Source of the DNA: Paramecium sonneborni
Lineage: Eukaryota > Ciliophora > Oligohymenophorea > Peniculida > Parameciidae
Assembly: GCA_905182985.1 (NCBI GenBank)
Contig: CAJJDN010000011.1
Location: 186,001-250,000 of the forward strand
Length of the DNA: 64,000 nt
Direction of reading: 5' to 3'
Position 1 is the stretch's first letter; the number at the start of each line of letters is the position of its first letter. Below are positions 12,201-25,400 of this stretch, one piece after another. The translations under genes and the position numbers were made by a program. The notes under the pieces are model-generated. The model saw only the letters and a list, made by a program, of their open reading frames with translations. It made no database searches and was not told where the DNA came from.

Positions 12201-15200
12201 GTATAATAATTAGACAGGGATGATGGAAAGAAAACTAATTAGAAAGCCTTATTTGGGAGGAAAGATCTAAGAAGGCGATTAATTAAATGAAGTAGACAAA
12301 AATGGAACTAAAGTGCTTTCACGTAAAATAGAATCCAATCTTTAACCAAATATTATAAAACAATAATGGTAGAATGTAGGAAAATAAGAAGAAATCCTTC
12401 TAAATTCAGAAGAACCTGAACAATTTATTGAGGAAGAGATTATCCAAGTTAATCCAAAAACAGGAAAACTTGAGAGAAAAATTGTCAGAAAACCTCTGAA
12501 TAATGAAGAAATAGATAATTTATAAATGGGATAAAATTTAGAAGAAGATTTAGGGAATGGTAGATAAATAATTTCAAGAAAAATTGTTTAAAATGATCAA
12601 TCAAATTAAGCATTAAAATAGCAAGGTTGGGTAAAAAATACTGAAGGAAACATGGAAATCAGATTCCAACCTGAACCTGCAAAATATGTTGAGGAAGAAA
12701 TATTAGTTTAAGGTGAGGATGGAATTGTTTAAAGGAAGCTAGTGAGAAGACCATATTTACCTTAGGATAACAAATTACAAACTGGATCTGTGATAGAAAA
12801 AGACTAAAATGGAAATAAAGTTGTCTCGAGAAAGATTGTATAAAATAATAAGCCAATCGATTAAACCTGGACTTAATTAAATAATGGATCCTTAGAGAAA
12901 GTAGTTTCACAATAAGAACCTGAAGCTTATATTGAGGAAGAGATTATTATCATAAATCCAAAAACTTAGCGATAAGAAAGAAAATTAACGAGAAGACCTT
13001 TAACTAAATCAGAAATAGGAGAGATTGGAGAGAATCTTCAAGAAGGTGACGGAACTAGAAAAGTGGTTGCTAGAAGAATAATCTCTAATGAATAGCCTTT
13101 GGATTAAATGAAAGATTGGTAACAAAAATAAGGACAGATGGAAATTTAATTAGCTTCAAGTGAGCCAACCAAATATGTTGAAGAGGAAGTTCTTTCTTAT
13201 GGAGAAAATGGATTACAAAGAAAATTAGTAAGGAGACCATTGACTAAGGAAAATTCATAAATTGGAAATAACTTAAATGAATTAGATAAGGATGGAAACA
13301 GAATTTTATCTAGAAAAATAGTCGATAATTCTTAATCCATTAATTAAGTCTAAAAAGATTGGCAAAAAGGGCAAAATGGCATTCTTGAAAAAATTATTTC
13401 ATAAGAAGAACCTGAGCAATTTATAGAAGAAGAGATAATTATAGTAAACCCAAAAACAGGCAAGCAAGAACGCAAATTAATTAGACGTCCTTATGAAAAT
13501 GAAGAAGAGGTTGGAGATTAATTGAACGAATCAATTGGTAATAATCAAAAAGTAGTGGCAAGAAGAATCGTTTAAAACGATAGTTCTCTAAGTGAATGGA
13601 AGTAAAATTAAAAAACTGGATAATTAGAAAAATTAATTGTACAGAATGAACCTACTAAATTTATTGAAGAAGAGGTTTTAGTACTTAACGATGAAACAGG
13701 TAAGATGGAGAGAAAATTAATAAGAAAATAATACTAGCCTGGTTCGAACATAGGAAATAATTTACAAGAAATCGATTAAAATGGAAATAGAATTCTTGCA
13801 AGAAGAATCATAGAAAATATATCATCAACTCAGCAAGTTGAGAAAGAAGGCTGGAAAAATAATCAGGGTAATTTTGAAAAAACCTTATCAATCCAAGAAC
13901 CAACAAAATACATTGAGGAAGAAATTATTATTGTTAAATAAGGTGGTAAGCAAGAGAGAAAAATTATAAGAAGACCTCTAGATGATGATGAAAATGTAGA
14001 AGAAGGAGAATAACTATTAGAAGATATAGGTGAGAGCTGTTATGTGGTTTCTAGAAAGATTGTTGATAATGATTTATCACTTGGTTCATCGAAATGGAAA
14101 AAAACTAGCGATGGAAATTATGAATTAAGCTTAGGAGTTGAACCTTCGTAGTATATTACTGAAGAAGTGTTATAGTATAATAATTAGACAGGGATGATGG
14201 AAAGAAAACTAATTAGAAAGCCTTATTTGGGAGGAAAGATCTAAGAAGGCGATTAATTAAATGAAGTAGACAAAAATGGAACTAAAGTGCTTTCACGTAA
14301 AATAGAATCCAATCTTTAACCAAATATTATAAAACAATAATGGTAGAATGTAGGAAAATAAGAAGAAATCCTTCTAAATTCAGAAGAACCTGAACAATTT
14401 ATTGAGGAAGAGATTATCCAAGTTAATCCAAAAACAGGAAAACTTGAGAGAAAAATTGTCAGAAAACCTCTGAATAATGAAGAAATAGATAATTTATAAA
14501 TGGGATAAAATTTAGAAGAAGATTTAGGGAATGGTAGATAAATAATTTCAAGAAAAATTGTTTAAAATGATCAATCAAATTAAGCATTAAAATAGCAAGG
14601 TTGGGTAAAAAATACTGAAGGAAACATGGAAATCAGATTCCAACCTGAACCTGCAAAATATGTTGAGGAAGAAATATTAGTTTAAGGTGAGGATGGAATT
14701 GTTTAAAGGAAGCTAGTGAGAAGACCATATTTACCTTAGGATAACAAATTACAAACTGGATCTGTGATAGAAAAAGACTAAAATGGAAATAAAGTTGTCT
14801 CGAGAAAGATTGTATAAAATAATAAGCCAATCGATTAAACCTGGACTTAATTAAATAATGGATCCTTAGAGAAAGTAGTTTCACAATAAGAACCTGAAGC
14901 TTATATTGAGGAAGAGATTATTATCATAAATCCAAAAACTTAGCGATAAGAAAGAAAATTAACGAGAAGACCTTTAACTAAATCAGAAATAGGAGAGATT
15001 GGAGAGAATCTTCAAGAAGGTGACGGAACTAGAAAAGTGGTTGCTAGAAGAATAATCTCTAATGAATAGCCTTTGGATTAAATGAAAGATTGGTAACAAA
15101 AATAAGGACAGATGGAAATTTAATTAGCTTCAAGTGAGCCAACCAAATATGTTGAAGAGGAAGTTCTTTCTTATGGAGAAAATGGATTACAAAGAAAATT

Positions 15201-18200
15201 AGTAAGGAGACCATTGACTAAGGAAAATTCATAAATTGGAAATAACTTAAATGAATTAGATAAGGATGGAAACAGAATTTTATCTAGAAAAATAGTCGAT
15301 AATTCTTAATCCATTAATTAAGTCTAAAAAGATTGGCAAAAAGGGCAAAATGGCATTCTTGAAAAAATTATTTCATAAGAAGAACCTGAGCAATTTATAG
15401 AAGAAGAGATAATTATAGTAAACCCAAAAACAGGCAAGCAAGAACGCAAATTAATTAGACGTCCTTATGAAAATGAAGAAGAGGTTGGAGATTAATTGAA
15501 CGAATCAATTGGTAATAATCAAAAAGTAGTGGCAAGAAGAATCNAAAACCAGTTTATAAAATTGATGAAAATATTAATTATGGAGAAGGTATAAATGAAT
15601 AAGGATTAAATGGAGAGAAAATTATTTCTAGAAGAATTATATAAAACTAATTTTCTTCTAATTTGTTAAACTAATAAGGTTGGTAGTAAAATTAAGATGG
15701 AATTTTAGAGTAAATAATTTGTTTAGCTGAACCCATGAAATATATAGAAGAAGAAATTTTAACTATGAATAAATAAACTTCATAACTTGAAAGGAAAATA
15801 ATAAGAAGACCATTTTCTCCCAATTCATAAAATCTAAAATTAGGAGACAATTTATCCGAATTTGATAACGAGGGTAAATAAATTGTATCAAGAAAAATTG
15901 TAGATAATATATCTCCAGTCTAATCTTAATAAAAAGAAGGATGGAAAGTTGAATAAGGAAAACTTACTAGATTAGTAAGTTTCTCAGAACCAGGACAATT
16001 TATTGAAGAAGAAATTTTAATCATCAACTAAAATACAGGAAAATAAGAGCGAAAGTTAATTAGAAAGCCTTATAACGAAGATTAAAAAACTTAATTTGGT
16101 GATGAAATAGAAGAATAGTGTTAAGGCTATAAAGTAATTTCAAGGAAACTTGTACAAAACAATATCTCTTCAGAAGCTAAAAAGAAAGAAGGATGGATAA
16201 CTAATAAGGAAGGTTTAATGGAAAAAGTTATAATCTCTTCAGAACCAACAAAATATATTGAAGAAGAGATTTTAAGCTTCAACAAAGAAACAGGCCAATT
16301 AGAAAGAAAACTTTTAAGGAGACAAATCTAAGATAACCTTGTGATGGGAGATTAAATTTAGGAAGTAGATCCTTTTGGAAATACAATATTATCAAGAAAA
16401 ATAGTTGAAAACAATTCTAACAAAGGATGGGTGAAATAAAAAAATGGAACTTTAATTATGTAGCTGTCCCAATAGGAACCAGAGTAATATGTAGAAGAAG
16501 AAGTATTATTAACAGATAAAGATGGATAATAAAAACTAGTTATTGAAAGAAGGCCTTTTATTTATGGAGAAGGAAAAATTGAAAGAACTGATGGAGGTTT
16601 TGTGTTATCAAGAAAAGTAATTTAAAATAATCAAACTTTAATTGCGCTTAAATAAGAAGGCTGGGTTAAAGATAATAAAGGAATTCTTAAAAAAGTAGGA
16701 TTTTAGCCTTCAGCCAATGCAACATTATCCCAATAATTAATTAATTAAGATTCTTAATATTTTGAAGAGGAACATTAAATATCTAATCTTAAAACAAATG
16801 AGATGGAAATAATTTTATTAAAATTTCCATACAATGTTAATAAATAAATCGGTAAAAGATTAAAGGAGTAGGATTCTGATGGTAATCAAATTATTAGCAG
16901 AAGGATTGTTACAAATCTTGATTTGGATTATAATCCATATTAATTTGTAGAAGAAATTGTTGAGGTAGCTAATCAAAAATCAGGGTAGACAGAACTATTT
17001 GCTATCTAAAAATAAGTTAATATAACAGAAGTTTAAATTGGTAAAAATTTAAATGAAAAGCAACCTAATGGTTTTGTAATAAAATAAAGAAAAGTTATAA
17101 ATTAATTTTAGATTGATAGTTTATAAAGTTGGAGAAAAATTACTGATGCTCCTAAGGAATATTTTAAACAGCATGCAAACATAAACATAAAAAAATCAAT
17201 GTATTAAATCGATGAAGACAGTTAAGAGTAAAGAGATTCATAATATAGATCTAATGAAGAATTAAATAGTTAAGGAATAAGAGTATCAGATTTTGACGGA
17301 TCCAGAATTGATAAACTTCTCCTCAATTCAAACGATAAAAGAAAATTATCATAATAAAAATTTTTAGAGGAAGAAATTTTAATATAGAATACTTTAACTA
17401 AAAAAATTGAACGTCGCTTATAAAGAAAACAAATGTAATCAGATTTAGATTTAGAAATTGGAGAGGATTTATATGAGTAAGAAGAAGATATTGTAATATT
17501 GAGTAGACAATCAGTAGAATCAAATTCTCCTTAAGATTTAATGAAAAAAGGTTGGTATGAATCAAGTTGTAATATTTGGTCACGAATTTTAAGTAAAACT
17601 GAATCTTTTTATATGATTGAAGAAGTAATAAAGGAAGGAAAGGGAAACAAATAAAAAATTATTGTTACAAGAAAATAATTTAAAGATGAAGAATTAGTTT
17701 TTGGGGAAGATTTAAAAGAATAATTAGGTTAAGATTAGATTTTAGTTAGAAGGATTAAAGTATCGAATAGATCTTTAGCATTTTATAAAAAAAATGAATT
17801 TACTAAAAATAGGGATGGAAATTATGTTAAAGTCATACTAGAAAATGAAAATACTAATGTTTAATTAAGAATCCCTAAGTATTAAGAACCAAATCTTAAA
17901 AAAAGTAAATCTAGTTGTTCATAGCTATCTCTAATTTAGGCTATAGAATAAACATAATTAACAAAATCTAAATCTTTAATGAATGTTAGTGAATAACAAA
18001 ATAAAACTTCAGGAACTAATAAAGGTTTATAATAAAATAATGAATAATTTATGGATGATTAAGCAATAATTAACAGAACTAACATTTCAGATATATCAGA
18101 AACTGATAAAATGTTTTTGAAACAATTAGAAAGAAAGGATCATACAAAAAAATATTCTCAATAGGATATCTTGAGAAATAGAGTAGGATCAGAGAAAAAT

Positions 18201-19157
18201 AATAAAAGCTCTTCTAGTCCTTTCTCAGATTAAGACTATAATATGAGTTCTAACTCGATAATAGGCATAAAAATTATTAAAAGACTATTGTAAAAAATGA
18301 TTTAAGTGAAAGTCAAGACGGCATTTGATGAGTTTAGCATTATAAAGTAATAAAACATATATATTTTAGTTAAAAGTATAAGAGATTTTCATAAGCAATT
18401 CGATCAATTAAAAAGTTTGGAATTTAATCTGCATTTACAACTTTAAATGAACATAGGCTTAAAACTATCATAGAATTTAATGAAGATGATATCATAAAAT
18501 ACAATTAGATGCTTACTGAAAATAAAATTTAAGCCATGGAGCAAATACCAGAATAAGGTTAATAAGCAGAGCCTATAGAATTGAGTCCAGATGAAAAAGG
18601 ATCAAGGACATTAGTTAAATCTCAATCTTAGATTTTACCTAAGTAGCTAAATTTTAGAAACTCATTTACTGCTACTCCTTAAAAAAACTAATCTTAATAA
18701 TAATCAAATTAAATTAAATCTGGTTAAGTAGTTAGAGCTGCTTAAGCTCCTTCTACTTCAATAATCATAACTTCCCCTCCTCCATCTTAATAATTAGCTA
18801 GAGGGTCTAATACCCGTAGCTCTACTATTAAAACTGTTGCAAGCCCTTAGCCACAGTAACCTAAATAGTATAAAATTTAATAATTTATTAGCGCTGCTCA
18901 ATAAAAATTTTCCTAGCAAAGTGATGATAAAAAAAAAAGTGGTTAAAATACAAGCTACAGTACTCAAAAGAGTAATCGATAACTAGAAGTATCATCTGTA
19001 TATATTATTCACTATTATTATTTAGGTAAATCAAAGTTAAAATGCTTCATAAACATCGATTAAAAACCCAACTTAATCATTAGCTGCCTAGCAAAAAGAT
19101 AAAATATCATAATAATTTAAAAAGATGGGATCATATTCTCAAAAATCAAAAAAATGA
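6259..19157 (+). CDS. Giant protein: RCC1-like head plus ~82-residue repeat array
   Basis: Three consecutive ATGs at 6259-6267 start a frame that stays open to TGA at 19155, about 4,260 residues as assembled. Introns are seen at 6782-6809, 6963-6988, about 18348-18370 and about 18992-19019. The first ~190 residues hold RCC1-type repeats (LALSYSGQVYSFGED, LACGLDYSGKLWTWG). A charged linker follows. From about 8100 to 17900 a degenerate ~82-residue unit recurs: EPxxFIEEEI, then NPKTGKxERKLIRRP, then IGxNLxExDxxG, then ISRKIVxN, then a GW segment. Eight such units make a 658-residue higher-order repeat. The tail is Ser/Gln-rich and ends in QKSKK. An assembly gap at 15544 changes frame and leaves copy number unknown. 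A structural or cytoskeletal scaffold seems likely (inference). I know no named family with this unit. Confidence 0.8.
9271..15543 (+). repeat. Higher-order tandem repeat, 1,974-bp unit, 3 full copies plus partial
   Basis: The sequence starting AGAAAATTAGTAAGGAGACC at 9271 recurs at 11245, 13219 and 15193. Copies 9271-11244, 11245-13218 and 13219-15192 show no difference by eye. The fourth stops at 15543 before an N. The unit is 658 codons and contains eight diverged ~82-codon subrepeats, so old internal divergence is overlaid by very recent duplication or homogenisation. All lies within one reading frame. Confidence 0.93.
15544..15544. other. Assembly gap (single N) inside the giant repeat gene
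   Basis: One N interrupts the fourth higher-order copy. Upstream codons start at positions such as 15541 and downstream codons at 15546, so the reading frame does not continue across a one-base gap. The true missing length and the number of repeat copies are unknown. Confidence 0.9.
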
Positions 19158-19198
19158 AAAATTTTAAATAAATTTTTATTATCAAATTCTTTATTATT

Positions 19199-19973
19199 TC
19201 AATCATCTGAATCATTTTAATCTAGATACTCTTTTAATTATTCATCTGTAGGTTATATCTGTTAAATAACTACTTATTGAAGATTTAATTCTTCTATTTT
19301 AGTTTAAACATAATTAAATTAGCTTTGAAAACAATTTAATTCGTGCATTTGTTTATTCATTATTAAAATCCTTTAGTTACAAAAAGAACATATTTCTGTT
19401 CTACTCCCACAAATCTTTAAATGTTCATCCTCATCCTCATAATCATACATCAAATCTAAATCACAATATGGACATAATCTTTCCTCATTTTCAAATATTT
19501 TCTAATTATTTTTAGAATTTTTTTAGCCTCATGTATATCAATAATATTTACTCTATTAGCTTTTTTCTTTTTGCTCTTTACAATAAGGTAAATGCAACTC
19601 TAATTATTTATTTTAAATCATTTTTTCACAAAAAGAGCATCTTGTTTCTTTTAGCTTACATAATTCTTAATGATTTTAAACTTCCCCTTTTTAAAAATAT
19701 TTTGAACAGTATTGACATTTAAAACATTAATGATTATTAAGATCTTCTAAAGAAAAGATTATTAAGATAATTTTTACTTTAAAAAATTTCACACTTAGAA
19801 CATGTATGTTATAAATGATAATTTTAATGATCTTCTTCATCATTATTATCGAAACTTTATTCACAAATACTACATTTTTTAATGTTGTTAACACAATAAA
19901 GCTCATGCATTATTTGATTGGAATGTAATATTTGTGATTTACAATATCTGCAAATTATATATTCATTCATCAT
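19199..19973 (-). CDS. TRAF-type zinc-finger protein
   Basis: The frame starts MMNEYIICRYCKSQI and, with introns of 31 nt and 24 nt removed, encodes 239 residues ending DSDD before TGA at 19199. It carries a ladder of Cys/His pairs: CRYC, CSICEQSF...HQNYH, CSKCE, CFKCQYC...HQELC, CSFCEK...HLPYC, CPYCDLDL...HLKIC and CSFCNQ...HELNC. This alternating CxxC...HxxxC/H pattern is that of TRAF-type zinc fingers, which bind proteins and act in signalling or as ubiquitin-ligase partners. No RING or MATH domain is seen. The gene is convergent with the giant repeat gene (41-bp gap) and 30 bp from its upstream neighbour. Confidence 0.8.
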
Positions 19974-20003
19974 ATTAATTTATAATTAAATAATACTATG
20001 CAT

Positions 20004-21605
20004 TCAATCAAATAAGGAACTAGGAACATTTTATAAGCCATTGCCACTTTGATTTATTCTCCTTTATTTAGGAATCTGTTTTTGTGACTAGTTAGAATTT
20101 TAATTGTGTATTTAATTTTAATTGTGTATTTAGTTTTAATTTTTGGAAAAAGGATCTTATTGAGCTATTTAAGAGTTCTCTTCATTAGTTAATAAATTAT
20201 TATTATTTACACTAAGTTATGGAATCTCAGAATTTTTTTCCTCAAATTTGACTTCAGTTACAGTTTATTTCAAAGTTTTTTCTTTATTAACTTCTTTGAC
20301 TTGTTTCATTTGATTTTATTGATCTTATCCCTTTAATTATGTTTTATTAGATAAATTATTGAAAAAATCTTCACTATTATCTGAAGTTTATTTTTAAGAT
20401 GATAATTCCCTATTTTATTAATTTAAGGTTTCAGTTTTAATTTATGAATCTTCTAATTATAGTTGATCTTGTTAGGCATCAGGCTCGATTTTTCTGACTT
20501 ATTTTGTTTATTTTTTATTAGGAGGAGGAGGAGGTGGATTAGCTTTTTTTTCCAAATTACTTGTTTATTTTTAAGGCGATTCTTATTCTTTTACATTTTT
20601 TTTTTTCTTGTCTACTTATTATAACTAATCCTTTTATAAAACTTTATTATTTTCTAATATTTTTTGTTATTCTATATTACCAATCTAAGAGTCTTTTTAT
20701 GTTTATGATTAATTTTTTGTAATTTAAGTTGAAACTTACTTTGTTTAATTTTAATACTAATCACTTGAATTTGAATTTTTTTCTTTATTTATATTTCTTT
20801 CTTAATTTTAATTTTATTTTTCTGTAATTTTATTCAACATATCCCTTAAGATCATTTATCTTTCTTAAAAAGATATCATTGTCAGATTTTAATTTTCTTA
20901 CTTGTTTACTTTTTTTGCTAAATTTAATTAGGCTTTTAAATGAATGATTTCATTTTCATAAATTTATTTCTATTTACTCATATCTTGTTAAAATTGATCT
21001 TTTACTCTTTTCAACTCTTATTAATAAAATTCATTTTGAATTTGCATTTCTTTATTTTTTTGTTTAAGTTCATTTAATTCGTTATATAAGGAAATTAATA
21101 ACTCAGCATCTTCATTATATGCTTAATCATTGATATTTTTTAATAAACTTTTGCACAATTTGCTTTATGAAATATCAATATCATCTTAAATTATATCTTG
21201 ATTTAATTTATTATCAGATGGTAGAGGCTCTATATTTTATTTCTTTGATAGTTTTTCTTGGGCTTACAATAATGTCTCTATTTGCTTTTAATTTTATTAT
21301 TGTTATTATTAATTAATATTTTTTTAATCGATGTTTATTTGAGTATTTAGAATTGGTTCATATTCTTCAACTTCATCATCTTTGTTTTCCAACTAAGTAT
21401 CATCCTATTATTTATTGTCAAGCTCTTCTAAAAAAAATTTTATTTATGATTAAGATTCAATAAGTTCAGCTCCTTAATCATCAAGCTAAGCTGGAGTTTC
21501 TGGTACATGATCTAATTTCACCTTTATTTCTGAAATGGCTTCACAATCATTAAGTTGATTGGTAAATTTTTAATATTTATCCTGCTACGTGTTTTTGTAT
21601 GACAT
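20004..21605 (-). CDS. Gln-rich coiled-coil protein with polyproline run
   Basis: A single intronless frame of 533 residues from ATG 21605 (MSYKNTQQDKYQKF) to TGA 20004. The first ~100 residues are acidic (KDDEVEEYEPI). The middle, roughly residues 150-290, has heptad-like stretches (YNELNELKQKNKEMQIQNEF, KRVKDQFQQDMSKQKQIYEN), so a coiled coil is likely. A run of six prolines (ANPPPPPPNKKQ) follows, then a Ser/Gln-rich tail. No catalytic motif or membrane segment is seen. The polyproline run could bind profilin-, SH3- or WW-type partners (inference). Many Gln codons are TAA or TAG. Confidence 0.8.
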
Positions 21606-22466
21606 GAATTTTCGAAATATAAATATTATTAGATTTAAAATTTGCTTATTATTGACTTTATAAATCATAATCTAATAAACTTTTGTATATAATTATAAAT
21701 CACTAAAAGGTGTTAAGAAAGTAAAATAATAATAAATAATAATTGAGGTTTTGCTTGTGAAAATCTAAAGAATTGATAATAGTTGAATGCTTAAATGCGA
21801 AACCTCAATAAAAATATGAAATTATCAACTTGATAAAGGCTTTAATTCTGAAATTTACGAAATTACTTTAGCTCTTTACCTAATCAATAAATGTTTCTAG
21901 AATACTTATATCGATAAAGCTCATAATTATTTAAGAATTTGGAAAATTATTGAATAGTAATTTATAATAATTTTAATCTCTCTAAAATTGTAAGTAGAAT
22001 TTATTATTTTAATTAAAATATATAAGAAATAGTAACAATTAAAACTTTATATGGTAAGGGGTTTTAATAAATAAGTATGGATATTCATTTTTAATTTAGT
22101 TAAGCTAAAAATAAATATTGCTAGTTTATATTCTAAATTAGAGATTAATATAATTAAAGATTAAAGTAAATGAGAATCGAGAAAATATGTCATTTAAATG
22201 ATTCAAATAGATTTAGAAATTAAATTGATTCATATTATAGATTTATGATCTTAAAATTATCATAATAAGTAACTCGTGGAAGTTGGAATCAAAGTTATTG
22301 ATTGATAAGACATTAAATAAAATTATGTAATTAAGTTATTAAATTTAGTTCGAAAAAAGTCAAGGAGAGTGATAACGGATAGGTTAACTTTGAAGTTTTG
22401 AGTTGAAAGAATTTTAATACCTGATATAAAAAACGGTTTAAATATATATATTAATTTTTATCATAT
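21606..22466. other. Long intergenic region between divergent genes
   Basis: About 860 bp, unusually long for this compact locus. It holds a strong inverted repeat (21742-21809, listed separately) and a 43-codon plus-strand frame (22170-22301, start MRIEKICHLNDSN) that may be chance. Otherwise only A/T-rich sequence is seen. It must contain the promoters of the coiled-coil gene (-) and the LamG-like gene (+). Confidence 0.45.
21742..21809. repeat. 13-bp inverted repeat with 42-nt loop; candidate structured RNA
   Basis: ATTGAGGTTTTGC (21742-21754) can pair with GCGAAACCTCAAT (21797-21809) along all 13 positions if one U-G wobble is allowed. The loop is 42 nt. The arms are more GC-balanced than the surroundings. 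It could be a small structured RNA, a regulatory hairpin or chance; no known ncRNA family is recognised. Confidence 0.4.
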
Positions 22467-25400
22467 ATGAAGAAAACCTTTATAACTTTGATGTTGTTGA
22501 TGGTTGTAGTCATTTCTTCTAAGTTAGAAGCATCAGAATTCCGAAGTCGAGGTATATTTGTAGTAATAGGTAGGGATGACATACACAGAAACACATAATC
22601 TAGATGTTTCTCGGTTAAATTGTTATAATGATTTCGATTTCCTAATATCAGAATTAGAGAGATGGATTGATATTATCGATAATAGGGAACAATTGATTAA
22701 GGATTTGGCAATAATAAATTAGATAATAAATATTGTTGAAAAAGCAAAAGGTACAATACCTGTTATTCATTCAACTCTGTTGGTTCAGATCTAAGAAAAA
22801 TTAGTTAAGTCTCTTTAGAATATTTTTGTTTAAAACAAATGGGCTTCTTGCAGGGTTGAAGATGCCCTCGAATATGTTGGCTAATTGAATTCTACATAAA
22901 GTATTATTGAAATATATAGTAGCAAATGAGGAGAAAATAGCATTAGCAAATTAAATAATTGCACATTTGAGAAAGACATAAGAGTAAATATACGAATATT
23001 TGAATTAATGCTAATACGTTAGAAGGACTTAAAGTTTGAGATAAAAAATTTCTTAATTAAAAGGATTAAAGAAGATATGTTAACAAGATTTTAGAAAAGG
23101 AAGGATCATTTATGAAAATGAGTTGGATTAAGGTGAAGAGATTATTTATTATGATGAAATACCAGGAGAAACAATATATTATTATTTTGAAGAGGAGGAT
23201 GAAGAAAGTCCTTTAGATGATGAAATATACGAAGAACCATAATATTATATTCATTAAAAAAAGTAGGAAGGATAAAATAAGAATTTCAAATCTTTATAGA
23301 CTGATGTGAATTAGGAAGTAAAAGGAAACTAAAGATACATTGCATTGGGACATGAGAGTGAAGGCGAAGTTAAGAATTCTGATGAAGAAAATCAGAATAT
23401 TGATGAAAGTCAAGAATAGTAACCTTAAGAATCTGAAAATGTTATTTAAGCAGTAAAAGTTAGTAAAGTAGATGAAACTCATTCTAATGAGAATGTAGAT
23501 TCAAAGGAAAACACTGAATAGAATATTAATTAAGAAGAAAGTTAAAATGAGACAGATTCATAAGAAAACACTTAAGTGAAAGTAGATTAGTAAAATGATA
23601 AAGATGAGCATTAAATAGAGTCTACAAGAGTTTAAAGAAGTGAAATGAAAGCTGAGAATAATAAACCATAAGATGTTGGAAAAAAAGAGGAGGAATAAGA
23701 TCTTAAATAATTAAGATAACAATAAATTGAAGAGGAGAGATCTTTGAAAATTTAATCATTGAAAGAAGATGTTAATACAAATGAACCAACTTCATTTTAA
23801 CCTCCAAAACATAAAGCAAATGTAGGTAGGGTTTAAGAAAGGAAAATAGTGGCTGTGAATACAAAATATTAGAATTCTGAATTTGATGGAGATACTACAG
23901 AGTAGTTTGAATTTACTGATAGAGCATTATTATAAGATTCATCTGAATATGGATATGGTTATTGGATGAGATATAGTGAGCATAGCAATAAAGAGCATGC
24001 TAGAAAAGAGGGAGAGTATTATTTCCTTTCAAGAATGACTATAAATGAAGAATATGAAGATTTTTCATTTTATGGAGACAGAGCATTAACTGTTTTTTTA
24101 TTTGATAATTCATTTGTATTTAGTACATATGATACAATTGAAAAACTTAAAACTAAAGACAAGAGCGTAGTATTAAATGAGAATATGGATGGAATGTGGT
24201 ACTTTGTGATGTTCTCGTATAGCAGTCCTTAAAGAAAAGCTGTTGGTTATGTAGTTTGTTATGGAGAAGGGAATGGAATTTATAGAGTTGAGATAGATGC
24301 TACTCATATACCTCCCTCTTACATAAAGATAATATTTGGAGGTAAACATTTGAATTATTATGGATTAAATGGTTAATTTGCAAATATATTCTATGATATT
24401 GATGCTCCTGCATTTGTAGATGGAGATGATGCAATAGGAGAGGTGCTGAAGACATTGAGTAATCCTCCTTAGAATGTTCCTGCAGTTATCGATGAAAATA
24501 TATTGATGAAAGCTAAACGTTTTGATGGAAATGAGAAAGGAGAATCATTTCATTTTGATCCATAAGAATCATAATTGATAATAGAAGAATATGCTATAGG
24601 ATTATGGTTTAGATGGATTGATAATCTTAAAGTAGATGAACCAAATACATTTTAAATAGTGAATTTAAGATCAAATAAAAATAAGGGTCAAGGAAAGGGA
24701 GTTTTGGGAGATAGAGCATTAGAATTACATCACACTTTTGGAGGAGGAGCAAAAAGTACACTGTATTTTAATACTTATACAATCAAAGGAAATAAGGGAA
24801 AAGGATAAGCTTATCTATCAAAGACTGTCGAAAGTTCAGAATTTTTATGGAGTTATGTATATTTTGGTTATGACAACGATGGTGGAAGAGCTTATGGAGC
24901 ATTAATAAAACCAGGATAAGTTGGTGAGATATAATTTTAAGGAATCTAACATAAATTAGTAAATACTTTAATGGTAACACTTGGTGGGGATGATGTAATA
25001 TCTCCATTTAATGGAATGATAGGATATGTTGGTATTTATTTGGGAACAGGTGCATATAGAGAAGGATTAGATTTTGGTATGACATTTAATTATGGGGATG
25101 GAGTGATGGCTGTTTATTAAGTTGGTAAACCAGTCACATATGTAGCTGGAGATGCAAATACTGCAAGATATGTTGAATATGATTCAGTTGAAAATGTTGT
25201 TGATAAAATCATCATACATAATGATGAAGGTATGAGAATCAATGGATAAAGTGAATATGGTTTTGGTATGTGGACAAGATGGTTAAGTACTTTACCTAAA
25301 TATTTGAATAAAAGAGCTCCAATTCATAACATTGCTAGAATAGGAACTTAAGGATATGTTATAGAATCTATTGATGGAAAATTAGTTAGATCTAATTCTA

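Noticed and set aside
10685..14884. Three identical minus-strand open frames of 83 codons at 10685, 12659 and 14633, suggesting a dispersed element or small gene family
   Set aside because: They are antisense shadows of the 1,974-bp unit of the giant repeat gene and have no coding-like support of their own.
9271..15543. CRISPR array or satellite DNA
   Set aside because: The repeat units are long, contiguous and in one protein frame, with no spacers. The genome is eukaryotic.
20514..20545. GA-rich run read as a possible simple-sequence or telomere-like tract
   Set aside because: It encodes the polyproline segment of the minus-strand coiled-coil gene. No CCCCAA/CCCAAA telomere repeats are present.
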